A stretch of 64,000 bases of DNA from Clostridium sp. Marseille-P299 (GCF_900078195.1 NZ_FJVE01000004.1:361071-425070); one strand, 5' to 3'; shown: positions 8,787 to 18,374, counted from the first letter of the stretch. The notes: generated from the sequence alone by a model not told the origin. Made by a program: numbers and translations.

Positions 8787-9923
8787 TTAAGCTAGAATAG
8801 TTTTGTTACTAATATCGGTCATTTTTTCAATGACAATCTTAACATTCCCTTCTGCTCCCACATGAGATGTATTTGCCATAATTGTTTCACAGCTTTCTAC
8901 AATACAATTCTCTATGTAAGTATTGTCACCAATATGTACGTCATTTAGAATAATTGAGTCTTTAATGGTACAGTGATTACCCACATAAACATTTTTAAAA
9001 AGTATGGAGTTTTCTACCCTGCCATTAATGATACATCCGCTGGAAACCAAGCTGTTATTAACCTCCGCTCCCATATTATACTTAGCAGGTGGTAAATCAT
9101 CGATCTTGGAATACACATCTGGATACTGTTTAAAAAAATAGTTCCTAATTTCTTTATTTAAAAAATCCATATTGGTCTTATAATAAGAATTTACGCTAGC
9201 AACATTACTCCAATAGCTTTTCATTTCATAAGCATAAATTCGTTTAGCACTTATGTACCTTATTATGATATCTTTTACAAAATCATATTTATCTTCTTTT
9301 GATGCTTCCTCAAGTAAATCTATTAAAAGTCTTCTACGAATTACATATATTCCTGTAGAAACCATAGAAGAATTCGAGATAAGAGGTTTTTCTTCAAATT
9401 CCCTTATTCGCCCATCCGCAACTGTTTGTACAATTCCAAATCGCGTTGTATCTTCGATTTCATCTAATTGCTTTGTAACAATTGTTATATCAGCATTCTT
9501 CTCTATATGATATTCTAAGACTTTATTGTAATTTAGCTTGTACACGCCATCTCCAGAAGCAATTATCACATATGGCTCATGACAACTTCTTAAAAAATTA
9601 AGATTTTGAAACATAGCATCTGCAGTTCCACGATACCAAAATCCATTATCCACCGTTATTGTCGGTGTAAATATAAATAATCCACCTTGTTTCCTTCCAA
9701 AATCCCACCATTTGGACGAACTTAGATGCTCATTTAATTTTCTTGAATTATATTGTGTTAATACAGCTACTTTGTGAACATGTGAGTTTGACATACTACT
9801 AAGTGCAAAGTCTATACTACGATAACAACCAGCAACTGGCATTGCTGAGATTGCTCTTTTATCTGATAATTCTCGCATTCGATTACTGTTGCCACCTGCT
9901 AATACGATCCCAATAGCTCTCAC
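8787..9923 (-). CDS. glgD: glucose-1-phosphate adenylyltransferase, GlgD subunit
   Basis: A 378-residue GlgD-type subunit of ADP-glucose pyrophosphorylase, the entry enzyme for glycogen synthesis. The N-terminal nucleotidyltransferase begins [20 protein letters not shown], where the catalytic GGxGxRL/K pattern of GlgC is altered, as expected of the regulatory, poorly catalytic partner. The C terminus is a left-handed beta-helix with hexapeptide repeats ([18 protein letters not shown]). The best start is GTG at 9923, giving a 4-base GTGA overlap with the glgC stop; longer in-frame starts would run back into glgC. It is translationally coupled to glgC and would form a GlgCD heterotetramer. Confidence 0.93.
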   Translation of the reverse strand: MRAIGIVLAGGNSNRMRELSDKRAISAMPVAGCYRSIDFALSSMSNSHVHKVAVLTQYNSRKLNEHLSSSKWWDFGRKQGGLFIFTPTITVDNGFWYRGTADAMFQNLNFLRSCHEPYVIIASGDGVYKLNYNKVLEYHIEKNADITIVTKQLDEIEDTTRFGIVQTVADGRIREFEEKPLISNSSMVSTGIYVIRRRLLIDLLEEASKEDKYDFVKDIIIRYISAKRIYAYEMKSYWSNVASVNSYYKTNMDFLNKEIRNYFFKQYPDVYSKIDDLPPAKYNMGAEVNNSLVSSGCIINGRVENSILFKNVYVGNHCTIKDSIILNDVHIGDNTYIENCIVESCETIMANTSHVGAEGNVKIVIEKMTDISNKTILA

Positions 9924-11194
9924 TTTAAAACACCTGCCTTTATCAAACATTCTCCACTCTTTAGGATACAATCGGCATAATCCTCTGTCGTTGTTCCTCC
10001 TGATATCGCAGTGTTCTTTCCAATCTTTATGTTATTAGGTATCGTCGTATTCTCTCCAATTGTAACAAGCCCATCCATATAGATATTTGGATATTTTTCA
10101 TTAATATACTCTTCACCAACTCCAATTTCGCAATTCGAACCAATGAAACAATTCTCAGCTATAATGGACTTGTTGACTTTTGTATTTTCCCCAATGGTTG
10201 TAGACTTCATAATTATTGAATCATAAACCTTAGCACCTTGTTCAATAATGACGTCTGGGCCTATAACACAATTATGTACTTCACCATATATTTCACTACC
10301 TTCTCCAATAATACAGTGATTAATAACCGCTTTTTTAGAGACAAACTGTGGTGGTATCATATCGCTTTTCGTATATATCTTCCAAAAATTTTCATAGAGA
10401 TTAAAAACGGGTACTAAATCAATTAACTCCATATTTGATTCCCAGTAAGAAGTTAGCGTACCAACATCCTTCCAATAGCCATTGTATTCATAAGCAAAAA
10501 CGCGATTACCCTGACTATGGCAATAAGGAATAATATGCTTTCCAAAATCACAACCTTCTTGATTTGATAAATTGATTAAAGCATTTTTTAAAACATCCCA
10601 TGAAAATATGTAAATCCCCATCGAAGCTAAGTTACTCCTTGGATTCTTTGGTTTTTCTTCAAATTCTATAATTTTCTTTTGTTCGTCTGTGATAACTACT
10701 CCAAAGCGACTTGCTTCCTTAATTGGTACTGGAATTGTCGCTAAGGTTATGTCAGCTTGATTGGCCTTATGATTCTCTAACATCATATCATAATCCATCT
10801 TGTAAATATGGTCGCCACCAAGAATCAGCACGTACTCTGGATTATAATATTCCATGTACTTTAAATTTTGATAAATTGCATTGGCTGTTCCTGTGTACCA
10901 TTCAGCATTGGTGCTTTTTTCATAAGGCGGAAGGATGGATACACCACCGATGTTGCGATCCAAATCCCAAGGAATCCCAATCCCTATGTGTGTGTTAAGT
11001 AACAACGGCTGATATTGAGTTAATACTCCAACCGTATCAATACCAGAATTGATGCAATTACTTAGTGGAAAATCTATAATACGGTATTTCCCTCCAAAAG
11101 CTACTGCTGGTTTTGCAATATTAGAAGTTAAAACACCAAGTCTAGATCCTTGTCCACCGGCTAAAAGCATTGCGATCATTTCTTTTCGTACCAC
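9920..11194 (-). CDS. glgC: glucose-1-phosphate adenylyltransferase, catalytic GlgC subunit
   Basis: A 424-residue enzyme making ADP-glucose from glucose-1-phosphate and ATP. The intact catalytic loop [18 protein letters not shown] lies near the N terminus, followed by [15 protein letters not shown], the AWYTGTA-like [12 protein letters not shown] box, [11 protein letters not shown] (metal-binding aspartate) and FEEKP. A C-terminal beta-helix follows. The start codon is GTG at 11194 with AGAGGTGA spaced about 5 bases upstream. It overlaps glgD by 4 bases. A sigma-A-like promoter lies at 11225-11253. No glycogen synthase or branching enzyme gene lies in the window. Confidence 0.95.
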   Translation of the reverse strand: MVRKEMIAMLLAGGQGSRLGVLTSNIAKPAVAFGGKYRIIDFPLSNCINSGIDTVGVLTQYQPLLLNTHIGIGIPWDLDRNIGGVSILPPYEKSTNAEWYTGTANAIYQNLKYMEYYNPEYVLILGGDHIYKMDYDMMLENHKANQADITLATIPVPIKEASRFGVVITDEQKKIIEFEEKPKNPRSNLASMGIYIFSWDVLKNALINLSNQEGCDFGKHIIPYCHSQGNRVFAYEYNGYWKDVGTLTSYWESNMELIDLVPVFNLYENFWKIYTKSDMIPPQFVSKKAVINHCIIGEGSEIYGEVHNCVIGPDVIIEQGAKVYDSIIMKSTTIGENTKVNKSIIAENCFIGSNCEIGVGEEYINEKYPNIYMDGLVTIGENTTIPNNIKIGKNTAISGGTTTEDYADCILKSGECLIKAGVLK

Positions 11195-11224
11195 GCAATC
11201 ACCTCTTGCTGTTTAATATTATAC

Positions 11225-11253
11225 ATTATACCATTATATGTAACATATGTGAA
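11225..11253 (-). promoter_or_regulatory. sigma-A-type promoter for glgC-glgD
   Basis: On the minus strand TTCACA (11253-11248) and TATAAT (11230-11225) are spaced by 17 bp, ending about 30 bases before the glgC start. Confidence 0.6.
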
Positions 11254-11496
11254 TATATTTACTAACAATTTTAAAATATTTTGATAACTTTTGTTTATTT
11301 TTATTAATAATATGCTCTTTTTTGATAATCCTGTTCTTTTTAATGCCATTTTTCACAAAATGTGATTTATTTTGATAAAATTTTTTTTGAAATTATATAA
11401 AATCATTTAGTATCCATTTAAAATGCAAACTCATATAATAGTATTTAATACCATAATTTACACATTTATAGAAGCTACTTGTCATTTGATAAGTTA

Positions 11497-11524
11497 TTGT
11501 AATTTTGTTAAAAACGGTTATAAT
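11497..11524 (+). promoter_or_regulatory. possible murC promoter
   Basis: TTGTAA at 11497-11502 and TATAAT at 11519-11524 are spaced by 16 bp. The murC ATG is about 108 bases downstream. The AT-rich context makes chance matches likely. Confidence 0.4.
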
Positions 11525-11632
11525 AGCAAATAGAATACAGTCATATAATAATTAGTACTGTTATATTTTTTATTACGTCAGTGCTTATTAAAATTTAACT
11601 TATAAAATAAGAACAGAATAGGATGTGCTCCC

Positions 11633-13039
11633 ATGTATAAAATTAATTTTAATCAACCAGTTCATATACATTTTATTGGGATTGGTGGGATTAGTATGAG
11701 TGGACTCGCTGAGCTTTTACATAGCAAAGGATTTAAAGTAAGCGGCTCCGATGCAAAAAATAGTAAAATTACAAATCATTTAAGTAATCTTGGTATCCAA
11801 ATTTCCTACGGTCAAAGTGCCGCTAATATTACAGACGATATTGATGTTGCCGTTTTTACTGCGGCTGTTAAAGCTGATAATCCAGAATATCAGGCAGTGT
11901 TAGAACATAATATACCACTTCTTGATCGAGCAGAATTATTGGGCCAAATTATGCTCCATTATAAAGATGCTATTGGTATTTCTGGTACTCATGGTAAAAC
12001 AACTACTACATCCATGATTTCTTTAATGTTAATTGAGGGTGGATTTGACCCAACCGTATCTGTTGGGGGTATCCTCGATAATATCGAAGGTAATATTAGA
12101 ATTGGTGAATCCGAACATTTTATTGTTGAATCCTGTGAATATACCAATAGCTTTTTAAAATTTAATCCTGTGAATGAAATTATTTTAAATATTGAAGCTG
12201 ACCATCTAGATTTCTTTAAAGATTTAGATGATGTTCGTCATTCCTTCCGTTTATTTGCAGAAAAAGTCCCATCACATGGTAACTTAATTATTAATGCATC
12301 AATTCCTGACTATGAAGATTTAGTTAAGGATCTACCATGCCATGTTATAACATATAATGTAGTAACCAGTGATGATGATCAAGATGCATTATATAAAGCT
12401 GATTATACTGCTAGTAACATAACTTATGACGACCATGGTTGTGGCAATTATGATCTTTACTATAAAGGCGAATTCATAGACCATATCGCTCTTGGTGTTA
12501 TCGGTATTCATAATATATCAAACTCCGTTGCTGCAGCGGCTTTAGCATTAACACTTGGAGTATCAATTGAGGCAATAAAAAAAGCTCTAAAGAGCTTTGT
12601 TGGAACAGAACGACGTTTTGAATATAAAGGTAACGTTGGTGGAGTAAATATTTTTGATGACTATGCACATCACCCAACAGAAATTGATGCTACACTTTCA
12701 GCGGCAAAACGTTATCCACATAATGAAATTTGGTGTGTATTCCAACCACATACTTATACAAGAACCAAATCATTGTTAAATGAATTTGCAGAGGCTCTTT
12801 CTCATTCTGATCATATTGTTTTAGCTGATATATATGCTGCAAGAGAAAAGAATCCTGGTGATATCTCCTCAAGAGATTTACAGAAAAAACTTCAGGAATT
12901 AGGTAAAAATACCTACTATTTCCCATCTTTTGATGAAATAGAAAATTTTTTATTACAAAATTGTACTAACGGCGATTTGTTAATAACCATGGGCGCTGGA
13001 GACATTGTAAACATTGGAGAATCGCTACTCGGAAAATAG
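11633..13039 (+). CDS. murC: UDP-N-acetylmuramate--L-alanine ligase MurC
   Basis: A 468-residue cytoplasmic ligase adding the first amino acid to UDP-MurNAc. The N-terminal Rossmann domain begins HIHFIGIGGISMSGLA, the ATP loop GTHGKTTTTSMIS lies at about residues 118-130, and the central domain carries VESCEYTNSF and LNIEADHLD. The C-terminal ligase domain includes FDDYAHHPTEI. Length is normal for the family. It is monocistronic here: its own promoter region is upstream and a terminator-like hairpin follows the stop by about 12 bases. That hairpin and the next 200 bases contain DnaA boxes. Confidence 0.96.
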   Translation: MYKINFNQPVHIHFIGIGGISMSGLAELLHSKGFKVSGSDAKNSKITNHLSNLGIQISYGQSAANITDDIDVAVFTAAVKADNPEYQAVLEHNIPLLDRAELLGQIMLHYKDAIGISGTHGKTTTTSMISLMLIEGGFDPTVSVGGILDNIEGNIRIGESEHFIVESCEYTNSFLKFNPVNEIILNIEADHLDFFKDLDDVRHSFRLFAEKVPSHGNLIINASIPDYEDLVKDLPCHVITYNVVTSDDDQDALYKADYTASNITYDDHGCGNYDLYYKGEFIDHIALGVIGIHNISNSVAAAALALTLGVSIEAIKKALKSFVGTERRFEYKGNVGGVNIFDDYAHHPTEIDATLSAAKRYPHNEIWCVFQPHTYTRTKSLLNEFAEALSHSDHIVLADIYAAREKNPGDISSRDLQKKLQELGKNTYYFPSFDEIENFLLQNCTNGDLLITMGAGDIVNIGESLLGK

Positions 13040-13069
13040 TTATCCACATTATCCACAAGCTTATCAACA
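13040..13069 (+). promoter_or_regulatory. first DnaA-box cluster (two perfect boxes and one near match)
   Basis: TTATCCACA occurs perfectly at 13040-13048 and again, directly adjoining, at 13049-13057, followed by TTATCAACA (one mismatch) at 13061-13069. All face the same way. TTATCCACA is the established high-affinity DnaA consensus. Confidence 0.75.
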
Positions 13070-13099
13070 TTTTTACTCAGATATGCTTGTGGATTTTTT
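13051..13099 (+). terminator. murC terminator whose stem is built from a DnaA box
   Basis: ATCCACAAGC at 13051-13060 and GCTTGTGGAT at 13085-13094 form a perfect 10-bp stem followed by a T run to 13099. The left arm includes most of the second DnaA box, so one piece of DNA may serve as a terminator in RNA and a DnaA site in DNA. Confidence 0.65.
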
Positions 13100-13204
13100 C
13101 ATACCTGCTATTTTTCTACAAGAATAGACTAAATTAAAAAAAATATAAGCTATACTTATATTTAAAGCTATTTTTACAATAATTGACAAATAGAATCCAC
13201 CGAC

Positions 13205-13231
13205 TTATCCACATTATCCACATTATTAACA
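13205..13231 (+). promoter_or_regulatory. second DnaA-box cluster, upstream of the dnaD-like gene
   Basis: Three 9-mers abut without spacers: TTATCCACA at 13205-13213, TTATCCACA at 13214-13222 and TTATTAACA (two mismatches) at 13223-13231. They lie about 60-85 bp upstream of an extended -10 element and about 205-230 bp upstream of the dnaD-like start codon. Confidence 0.75.
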
Positions 13232-13287
13232 TTTGGCTCATGTGTAAGTTGCTGAAAAATTATCCTATTTTCTTTCAATTTTTAATA

Positions 13288-13296
13288 TGCTATAAT
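13288..13296 (+). promoter_or_regulatory. extended -10 promoter for the dnaD-like / dnaI-like operon
   Basis: TGC followed by TATAAT (13291-13296) is an extended -10 element; the -35 region 17 bp upstream is weak, which fits use of an activator or repressor such as DnaA at the boxes just upstream. Confidence 0.5.
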
Positions 13297-13435
13297 GTGC
13301 ATGCGCTATGATTTATCAAGCTCGCGCTAACATTAAGACATTAATAGGATAGATCTAATAAGAGTCATTGTTTTTTAATGACCAGAAATATAGTAACTTG
13401 TTAATATGGATTACATAGAGATTTGGGGTAATGAT

Positions 13436-14539
13436 ATGAGTAAAATTTTTCTTAGCAGTAATATGCAAACTGGAATTACTATTGTGCAAAACCAGTTTAT
13501 TGATGACTATATGCCTACAGCAAATGGAACTTTTGTTAAGGTATATATTTATTTGTTACGTTGTATTTCAAATCATATGTCTGACATTTCTATTTCTTTT
13601 CTTGCTGAAAAGTTGGATGAAACAGAAAAAGATATTGAACGAGCTCTTAAATACTGGGAAAAAGAACAGTTAATAAAAATTGATCGAGATCAAAATCGTA
13701 CGATCACTTCAATACTTTTTTGCCAGCTAGGTGGAGATTCTTCTACAAAGAATACAGCCGCTGCTGCTACTTCTGAAACAGCTTTAGAAGAAACTACAGT
13801 AGCTACTGAAACCTCTGCAGTGAAACAAAATGTTTTTCATAAGCCTAATTATTCAGATGCTCAAATTGCTCAATTAACAGATATTGATGAAGTTAAATTT
13901 ATGATGAATACGTTAGAGCAATATTTAGAGCGCTTGTTAAAACCAACCGATGTTCAACTTGTACTATTTTTGTATGAGAGTGTTGGTTTTTCTGCTGAGT
14001 TAATTTTATATCTATATGAGTATTGTGTGTCAAAAAACAAAAAAAATTCCTCATATATTGAAACTGTTGCTCTAGCATGGGCTGAAGAAGGCATTGATAC
14101 TGTAGAAAAAGCAGAAGCTGCTACTGCCACTTATAATAATAATTATAATGCTATAAACAAGGCTTTTGGGCTTAACCGTGCGCCTGGTACAATCGAAAAG
14201 AAATTTATGCACCGCTGGTTCCATACGTATAAATTTGAAATAAGTATTATTGAAGAAGCTTGCAATCGTACTATTCTTGCAACTGGAAAACCAGACTTTA
14301 AATATGCTGATAAGATACTAGAAAATTGGCATAAAAAAGGTGTTACTCAAAAAAGTGATATTGATAAACTAGATGAGGAACATGCAAAATTAACAGCTAT
14401 GGTAAACAGCAATAGACAAACAAATACCGCAAATACAGCCAAACCAGCGACAAATAATAAATTCAATTCATTTCCACAACGTAACTATACAAAGGAAGAG
14501 TATTTATCCATGGAACAAAGATTGCTTAATCGTCAGTAA
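13436..14539 (+). CDS. DnaD/DnaB-type replication initiation protein
   Basis: A 367-residue protein with an N-terminal winged-helix region (about 1-95, including FVKVYIYLLRCISNHMSDIS), a low-complexity Ala/Thr-rich linker (about 95-140), and one or two DnaD-like helical domains (about 145-330; conserved-looking FMHRWFHTYKFEISIIEEACNR). The tail is Gln/Asn-rich and ends with the short YTKEEYLSMEQRLLNRQ motif typical of DnaD-domain proteins. DnaD and DnaB proteins help load the replicative helicase in Firmicutes. The ATG at 13436 with GGGGT upstream is preferred over an in-frame ATG ten codons earlier. The helicase-loader gene follows after 60 bp. Two DnaA-box clusters lie upstream. Confidence 0.88.
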   Translation: MSKIFLSSNMQTGITIVQNQFIDDYMPTANGTFVKVYIYLLRCISNHMSDISISFLAEKLDETEKDIERALKYWEKEQLIKIDRDQNRTITSILFCQLGGDSSTKNTAAAATSETALEETTVATETSAVKQNVFHKPNYSDAQIAQLTDIDEVKFMMNTLEQYLERLLKPTDVQLVLFLYESVGFSAELILYLYEYCVSKNKKNSSYIETVALAWAEEGIDTVEKAEAATATYNNNYNAINKAFGLNRAPGTIEKKFMHRWFHTYKFEISIIEEACNRTILATGKPDFKYADKILENWHKKGVTQKSDIDKLDEEHAKLTAMVNSNRQTNTANTAKPATNNKFNSFPQRNYTKEEYLSMEQRLLNRQ

Positions 14540-14599
14540 AAAGCATCATGTAGATAGATTCATTCATCGCTTAATAAACCTGAGGTAGGAGGAGATACA

Positions 14600-15589
14600 A
14601 TGGCTTTAAGAAATTATCAATATAATACAATTTTAAGAGAATATGATAACCGCCGTTTGCAGAGCAAGTATGAACTTGATCGCAGAAAAGAAGAAGTCTA
14701 TCAGGCGATTCCTATTTTATCTGAAATTGATGAACAGATGGTACATGACTCCATTCAAAGTGCCAAACTATCTCTAACTGGAGATACGAGTGCCTTACGT
14801 ACCTTAGAAGAAAGAAATCAACGTCTTTCTGAAAAAAAGCAGCAAATTTTAGAATCTCATGGATATCCACATGATTACTTACAACCAAAGTACGTTTGCA
14901 ATTCATGTAAAGATACCGGCTATATCGGAAACAACAAATGTCACTGCTTTAAGCAAGCAATTGTAGATTTACTATATTCTCAGTCCAATGTAAAAGATGC
15001 AATTAAAGTTGAGAATTTTTCTACCTTTACTTACAAATACTATTCCAATGAATATATTGAAGAAACTACAAATCTCACACCACTTGAAAATATGAAACGT
15101 GTTGTTGTAAAAGCTAAGCGTTTTATTAACGATTTTGATACCAAATATGAGAATCTCTTAATTTACGGAAATACTGGCGTAGGAAAAACATTTTTATCAA
15201 ATTGCATTGCAAAAGAATTATTAGACACTGCACATACGGTTATTTATCTTACTTCATTTCAACTTTTTGAGATACTTGAAAAATACAAATTTAATCATGA
15301 AGATGATTATGAGAACATTCGAAATCAATTTGATCATATTTTAGATTGTGATTTGCTTATCATTGATGATATCGGAACGGAGTTAAGTAACTCATTTATT
15401 AACTCCCAGCTTTATCAATGCATTAATGAACGCCATCTAAAACAGAAATCAACCGTTATCTCTACTAACTTGTCCTTTGAACAATTAAAAAGTACTTATA
15501 GTGAACGAATATTTTCAAGAATTACGAGTAATTATATATTATTAAAAATTGTTGGTGAAGACATTCGTCCGCAGGTGATACATTCTTAA
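14600..15589 (+). CDS. helicase-loader ATPase, DnaI/DnaC-like
   Basis: A 329-residue AAA+ protein. The N-terminal helical region (1-95) is followed by a four-cysteine motif (C100, C103, C114, C116) that probably binds zinc, and then the ATPase: Walker A GNTGVGKT at about 190-197, Walker B LLIIDDIGTE at about 254-263, and an arginine-finger segment SERIFSRI near the C terminus. This is the domain order of B. subtilis DnaI, which loads DnaB/DnaC-type helicase with DnaB and DnaD. A GGAGGAG site precedes the ATG. The pairing with the DnaD-like gene supports a joint role in initiation or restart. Confidence 0.9.
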   Translation: MALRNYQYNTILREYDNRRLQSKYELDRRKEEVYQAIPILSEIDEQMVHDSIQSAKLSLTGDTSALRTLEERNQRLSEKKQQILESHGYPHDYLQPKYVCNSCKDTGYIGNNKCHCFKQAIVDLLYSQSNVKDAIKVENFSTFTYKYYSNEYIEETTNLTPLENMKRVVVKAKRFINDFDTKYENLLIYGNTGVGKTFLSNCIAKELLDTAHTVIYLTSFQLFEILEKYKFNHEDDYENIRNQFDHILDCDLLIIDDIGTELSNSFINSQLYQCINERHLKQKSTVISTNLSFEQLKSTYSERIFSRITSNYILLKIVGEDIRPQVIHS

Positions 15590-15681
15590 TCGACAGGAAT
15601 ATACATTTTAACCAAACTAAATCAATCTTAAATTCACTTATAAGTAAAATTAACGTTTTTTATAAGAAATTTCAATGATGC

Positions 15682-15710
15682 TTGACGAAATATAAGTATA
15701 ATAGTATGAT
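15682..15710 (+). promoter_or_regulatory. promoter for prs
   Basis: TTGACG at 15682-15687 and TATGAT at 15705-15710 have a 17-bp spacer; the prs start codon is 84 bases downstream of the -10. Confidence 0.6.
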
Positions 15711-15793
15711 AACAATTGCTTAAAACCATTAAACCAAAATGAAAAGACGTGACTTTTCATTTATATAGGAAAATATTACTGGAGGAAAAAATA

Positions 15794-16960
15794 ATGTCAC
15801 AAGATAATTTTTTAGAAACCATTCCCGTTGGTACCTTAGGAATTATTGCTCTAGAAAGTAGTAAAGGTCTTGGCCAAAAAGTTAATGATTACATCGTTGA
15901 ATGGCGAAATGAAAGATCCGAATCTGAATCTACTTTAACAGCACTATCCGGTTATCAAAGAGATTCCTACCTCATCAAACATGAGTGCCCACGTTTCGGC
16001 TCGGGTGAAGCAAAAGGTACCATTAAGGAATCCGTAAGAGGTGACGACCTATATATACTTGTTGACGTTTGTAATTACAGTCTGACATACAGTGTGTGTG
16101 GACATACCAACCACATGTCTCCTGATGATCACTATCAAGATCTTAAGAGAATCATCGCCGCAGTCGGTGGCAAAGCACGTAGAATCACAGTAATTATGCC
16201 ATTCTTGTACGAAAGCAGACAACATAAGAGAAGCTCAAGAGAATCTCTTGATTGTGCTTTAGCATTACAGGAATTAACAAATATGGGTGTTGAAAGTATC
16301 ATTACCTTTGATGCTCATGACCCAAGAGTTCAAAATGCAATCCCATTAAAGAGCTTTGAAACAGTAATGCCTACGTACCAATTTATTAAAGCACTTCTTC
16401 GCAATGTTCCAGATTTAGTTGTTGATTCTGATCATATGATGGTAATCAGCCCTGATGAAGGTGCTATGGGCCGTGCCGTTTATTTTGCAAACGTTCTTGG
16501 ACTTGATATGGGTATGTTCTATAAGAGACGTGACTATACAACAATTATAAATGGACGTAATCCAATTGTAGCTCATGAATTCCTTGGATCCGATGTGGAA
16601 GGTAAGGATGTTGTTATTCTTGATGACATGATTTCTTCTGGCGAAAGTATGCTTGATGTTGCTACTGAGTTAAAGAAGAGAAAAGCTAAGAGAATTTTCA
16701 TTTGTTCTACATTTGGTCTATTTACAAACGGACTTGAGAAATTTGATGAAGCTTACGAAAAAGGTTTAATCTATCGTGTAATCACTACAAATCTTGTATA
16801 CCAAACAGAAGAACTCTTATCTAGACCTTATTACATTAACGCAGATATGAGTAAATACATTGCATTATTAATCGACGCATTAAATCATGATGCTTCCATC
16901 AGCGAATTCTTAAGCCCAACAGAAAGAATTCAAAATATTTTAAACAAATACAAGAAATAA
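15794..16960 (+). CDS. prs: ribose-phosphate pyrophosphokinase (long, atypical form)
   Basis: A 388-residue PRPP synthetase, about 70 residues longer than the classical enzyme. Recognizable blocks are ITVIMPFLYESRQHKR (ATP-binding flexible-loop region; classical YARQDRK-type), VVDSDHMMVISPDEGAMGRA, and the PRPP-binding loop VVILDDMISSGESM, where the usual DDMIDTGGT is changed to DDMISSGES. By family it makes PRPP for nucleotide, histidine and tryptophan synthesis. The ATG at 15794 has GGAGGAA upstream; an in-frame ATG 15 codons earlier lacks a site. It is monocistronic with its own promoter and a perfect terminator. A specialised paralogue is possible, since many Lachnospiraceae carry more than one prs. 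Confidence 0.88.
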   Translation: MSQDNFLETIPVGTLGIIALESSKGLGQKVNDYIVEWRNERSESESTLTALSGYQRDSYLIKHECPRFGSGEAKGTIKESVRGDDLYILVDVCNYSLTYSVCGHTNHMSPDDHYQDLKRIIAAVGGKARRITVIMPFLYESRQHKRSSRESLDCALALQELTNMGVESIITFDAHDPRVQNAIPLKSFETVMPTYQFIKALLRNVPDLVVDSDHMMVISPDEGAMGRAVYFANVLGLDMGMFYKRRDYTTIINGRNPIVAHEFLGSDVEGKDVVILDDMISSGESMLDVATELKKRKAKRIFICSTFGLFTNGLEKFDEAYEKGLIYRVITTNLVYQTEELLSRPYYINADMSKYIALLIDALNHDASISEFLSPTERIQNILNKYKK

Positions 16961-16980
16961 TTTTACTTCAGTAAATATAA

Positions 16981-17016
16981 TAGGTTATCATTCAACCAAT
17001 GTTGAATGATAACCTA
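16981..17016 (+). terminator. prs terminator
   Basis: TAGGTTATCATTCAAC and its exact complement (17001-17016) form a perfect 16-bp stem with a CAAT loop, 20 bases after the prs stop. The downstream T tract is short, and the hairpin may also serve the converging CPBP gene. Confidence 0.8.
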
Positions 17017-17071
17017 TATTTATTGGATATGGTTTATATTCTTATGTTTTAGTAGCTTTATAAGCACTTAT

Positions 17072-18043
17072 TTATATTTCGTCGTGATTCACCACAGTTT
17101 CATCCATTATAAAATCTTTCGTTTCATTTCGTTCTTTTATATCATTTGGATCCACTATTTCATTTATATACTCCAATTCCTTACCTATTGCCGCCTCATA
17201 AATTGGTATAGCATTCTTTTCAGTTAATATCAATCGAATAACAAATATGCTTATAGCTAATGTTAGAACTGAAATTACAATTATCATTAATAAATTTAAA
17301 TCGACTCCACTTAGAGCTATATCTATAACATATCCGCTGAAATTAAATACGATATGGAATAATATCGTTGATAGTATTGTATTATATTTACGGTATATGT
17401 ATCCAAATATTATTCCTAAAACAAACGCATAACTTCCTTGAACTAAATTACCATGTAACAAGGCAAATAAAAATGCTTGCACAATATTTGCAGCTACAAA
17501 GGGCATAGCCTTTTTCATTTGGTTTAAAACAAGTCCACGCATCAGTAATTCTTCTACTATCGGTCCTAGAATCGCTACATATATAAGTGACTGCCATGAA
17601 TTTCCTATATCAAACTGCTTCATTATCTCATTATAGTTTGTAAACCAATCTGGCTTTATCGCTTGAATAATACCTACAAACGTAATTAAAAAGACTTGCA
17701 CACTTACTGCTAATAATATAATTAAAGATACTTGCTTTACAGTAAAAATCTCTTTTAAGTTTACCTTTTTCCCTTTTACGTATCTTTTTTTATACCAAAT
17801 GGAATATAAAATAATTGAAACAATTGAAAATAGGCATGATATAACCATTAAAAAACTTGAAGAAACTACATCATCTAAGATTATTTCATAAGCTAAATTA
17901 AAATCTGAAATTCCCTGTGCTGATATCTGAAAATATCGAATGACTGAATATCCAATAGTTACAATAACCCCTACAATGATCTGAATTAGTAGATAGGTAA
18001 ATACCTGAAAAATCCCCCACAATACTTGCCCAACCTTTTTCAT
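17072..18043 (-). CDS. CPBP-family intramembrane metalloprotease-like protein
   Basis: A 323-residue polytopic membrane protein with about eight hydrophobic segments. The C-terminal half has the CPBP (CAAX prenyl protease 2 / Abi) motifs: EELLMRG (glutamate pair and arginine), FALLHGN (histidine) and HIVFNFSG (histidine and asparagine). The last 60 residues form a charged cytoplasmic tail. Family members are proteases or bacteriocin-immunity or maturation factors. The ATG has GAGGAGGAG just upstream. A small membrane protein gene lies directly upstream on the same strand, 28 bp away, so the two are probably cotranscribed. No bacteriocin gene was seen nearby. Confidence 0.88.
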   Translation of the reverse strand: MKKVGQVLWGIFQVFTYLLIQIIVGVIVTIGYSVIRYFQISAQGISDFNLAYEIILDDVVSSSFLMVISCLFSIVSIILYSIWYKKRYVKGKKVNLKEIFTVKQVSLIILLAVSVQVFLITFVGIIQAIKPDWFTNYNEIMKQFDIGNSWQSLIYVAILGPIVEELLMRGLVLNQMKKAMPFVAANIVQAFLFALLHGNLVQGSYAFVLGIIFGYIYRKYNTILSTILFHIVFNFSGYVIDIALSGVDLNLLMIIVISVLTLAISIFVIRLILTEKNAIPIYEAAIGKELEYINEIVDPNDIKERNETKDFIMDETVVNHDEI

Positions 18044-18071
18044 TTATTACTCTCCTCCTCAATTTTTATGA

Positions 18072-18374
18072 TTAGCGAGTAGAAAAGGGAAATTCCTTTT
18101 CTTTATCCGCTTCACTTTCTGATATATTTAGAAAAAATATTGATAATGCTATAGAAACTAAACTAAAAATATTATGGTATTGTTTTATAAACAACTGAAT
18201 CATTAAGTTTGACACAATAATTATAACACTTAAAACAATTAGATAATTTTTCTTACATTTAAACAGCCCTAAGAAACGAGTTCTAATTTTTAGCAACCTC
18301 TCTAATACAAGCTCAAATAAGAGATATAAACCTAATATTATAATTATTATAGCTTTATATTTTAAATAAAACAT
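18072..18374 (-). CDS. small membrane protein of unknown function
   Basis: A 100-residue protein with two or three membrane segments (about 7-25, 44-62 and 66-84) and a short charged C-terminal tail. It resembles no family I recognise. It starts at 18374 and is followed by the CPBP gene, suggesting a two-gene unit. Codon use is AT-rich like its surroundings. It may be an accessory to the CPBP protein. Confidence 0.65.
   Translation of the reverse strand: MFYLKYKAIIIIILGLYLLFELVLERLLKIRTRFLGLFKCKKNYLIVLSVIIIVSNLMIQLFIKQYHNIFSLVSIALSIFFLNISESEADKEKEFPFSTR

Larger units (their letters stand above)
11195..11632. other. divergent promoter region between glgC and murC
   Basis: This is 438 bp of very AT-rich DNA. 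It holds the minus-strand glgC promoter (11225-11253) and a plausible plus-strand murC promoter (11497-11524). No ORF or strong hairpin was seen in the remainder. Confidence 0.6.

Noticed and set aside
13040..13231. Chromosome origin of replication
   Set aside because: DnaA boxes are present, but there is no dnaA or dnaN, no clear AT-rich unwinding element with DnaA-trio repeats, and the flanks are murC and a dnaD-like gene.
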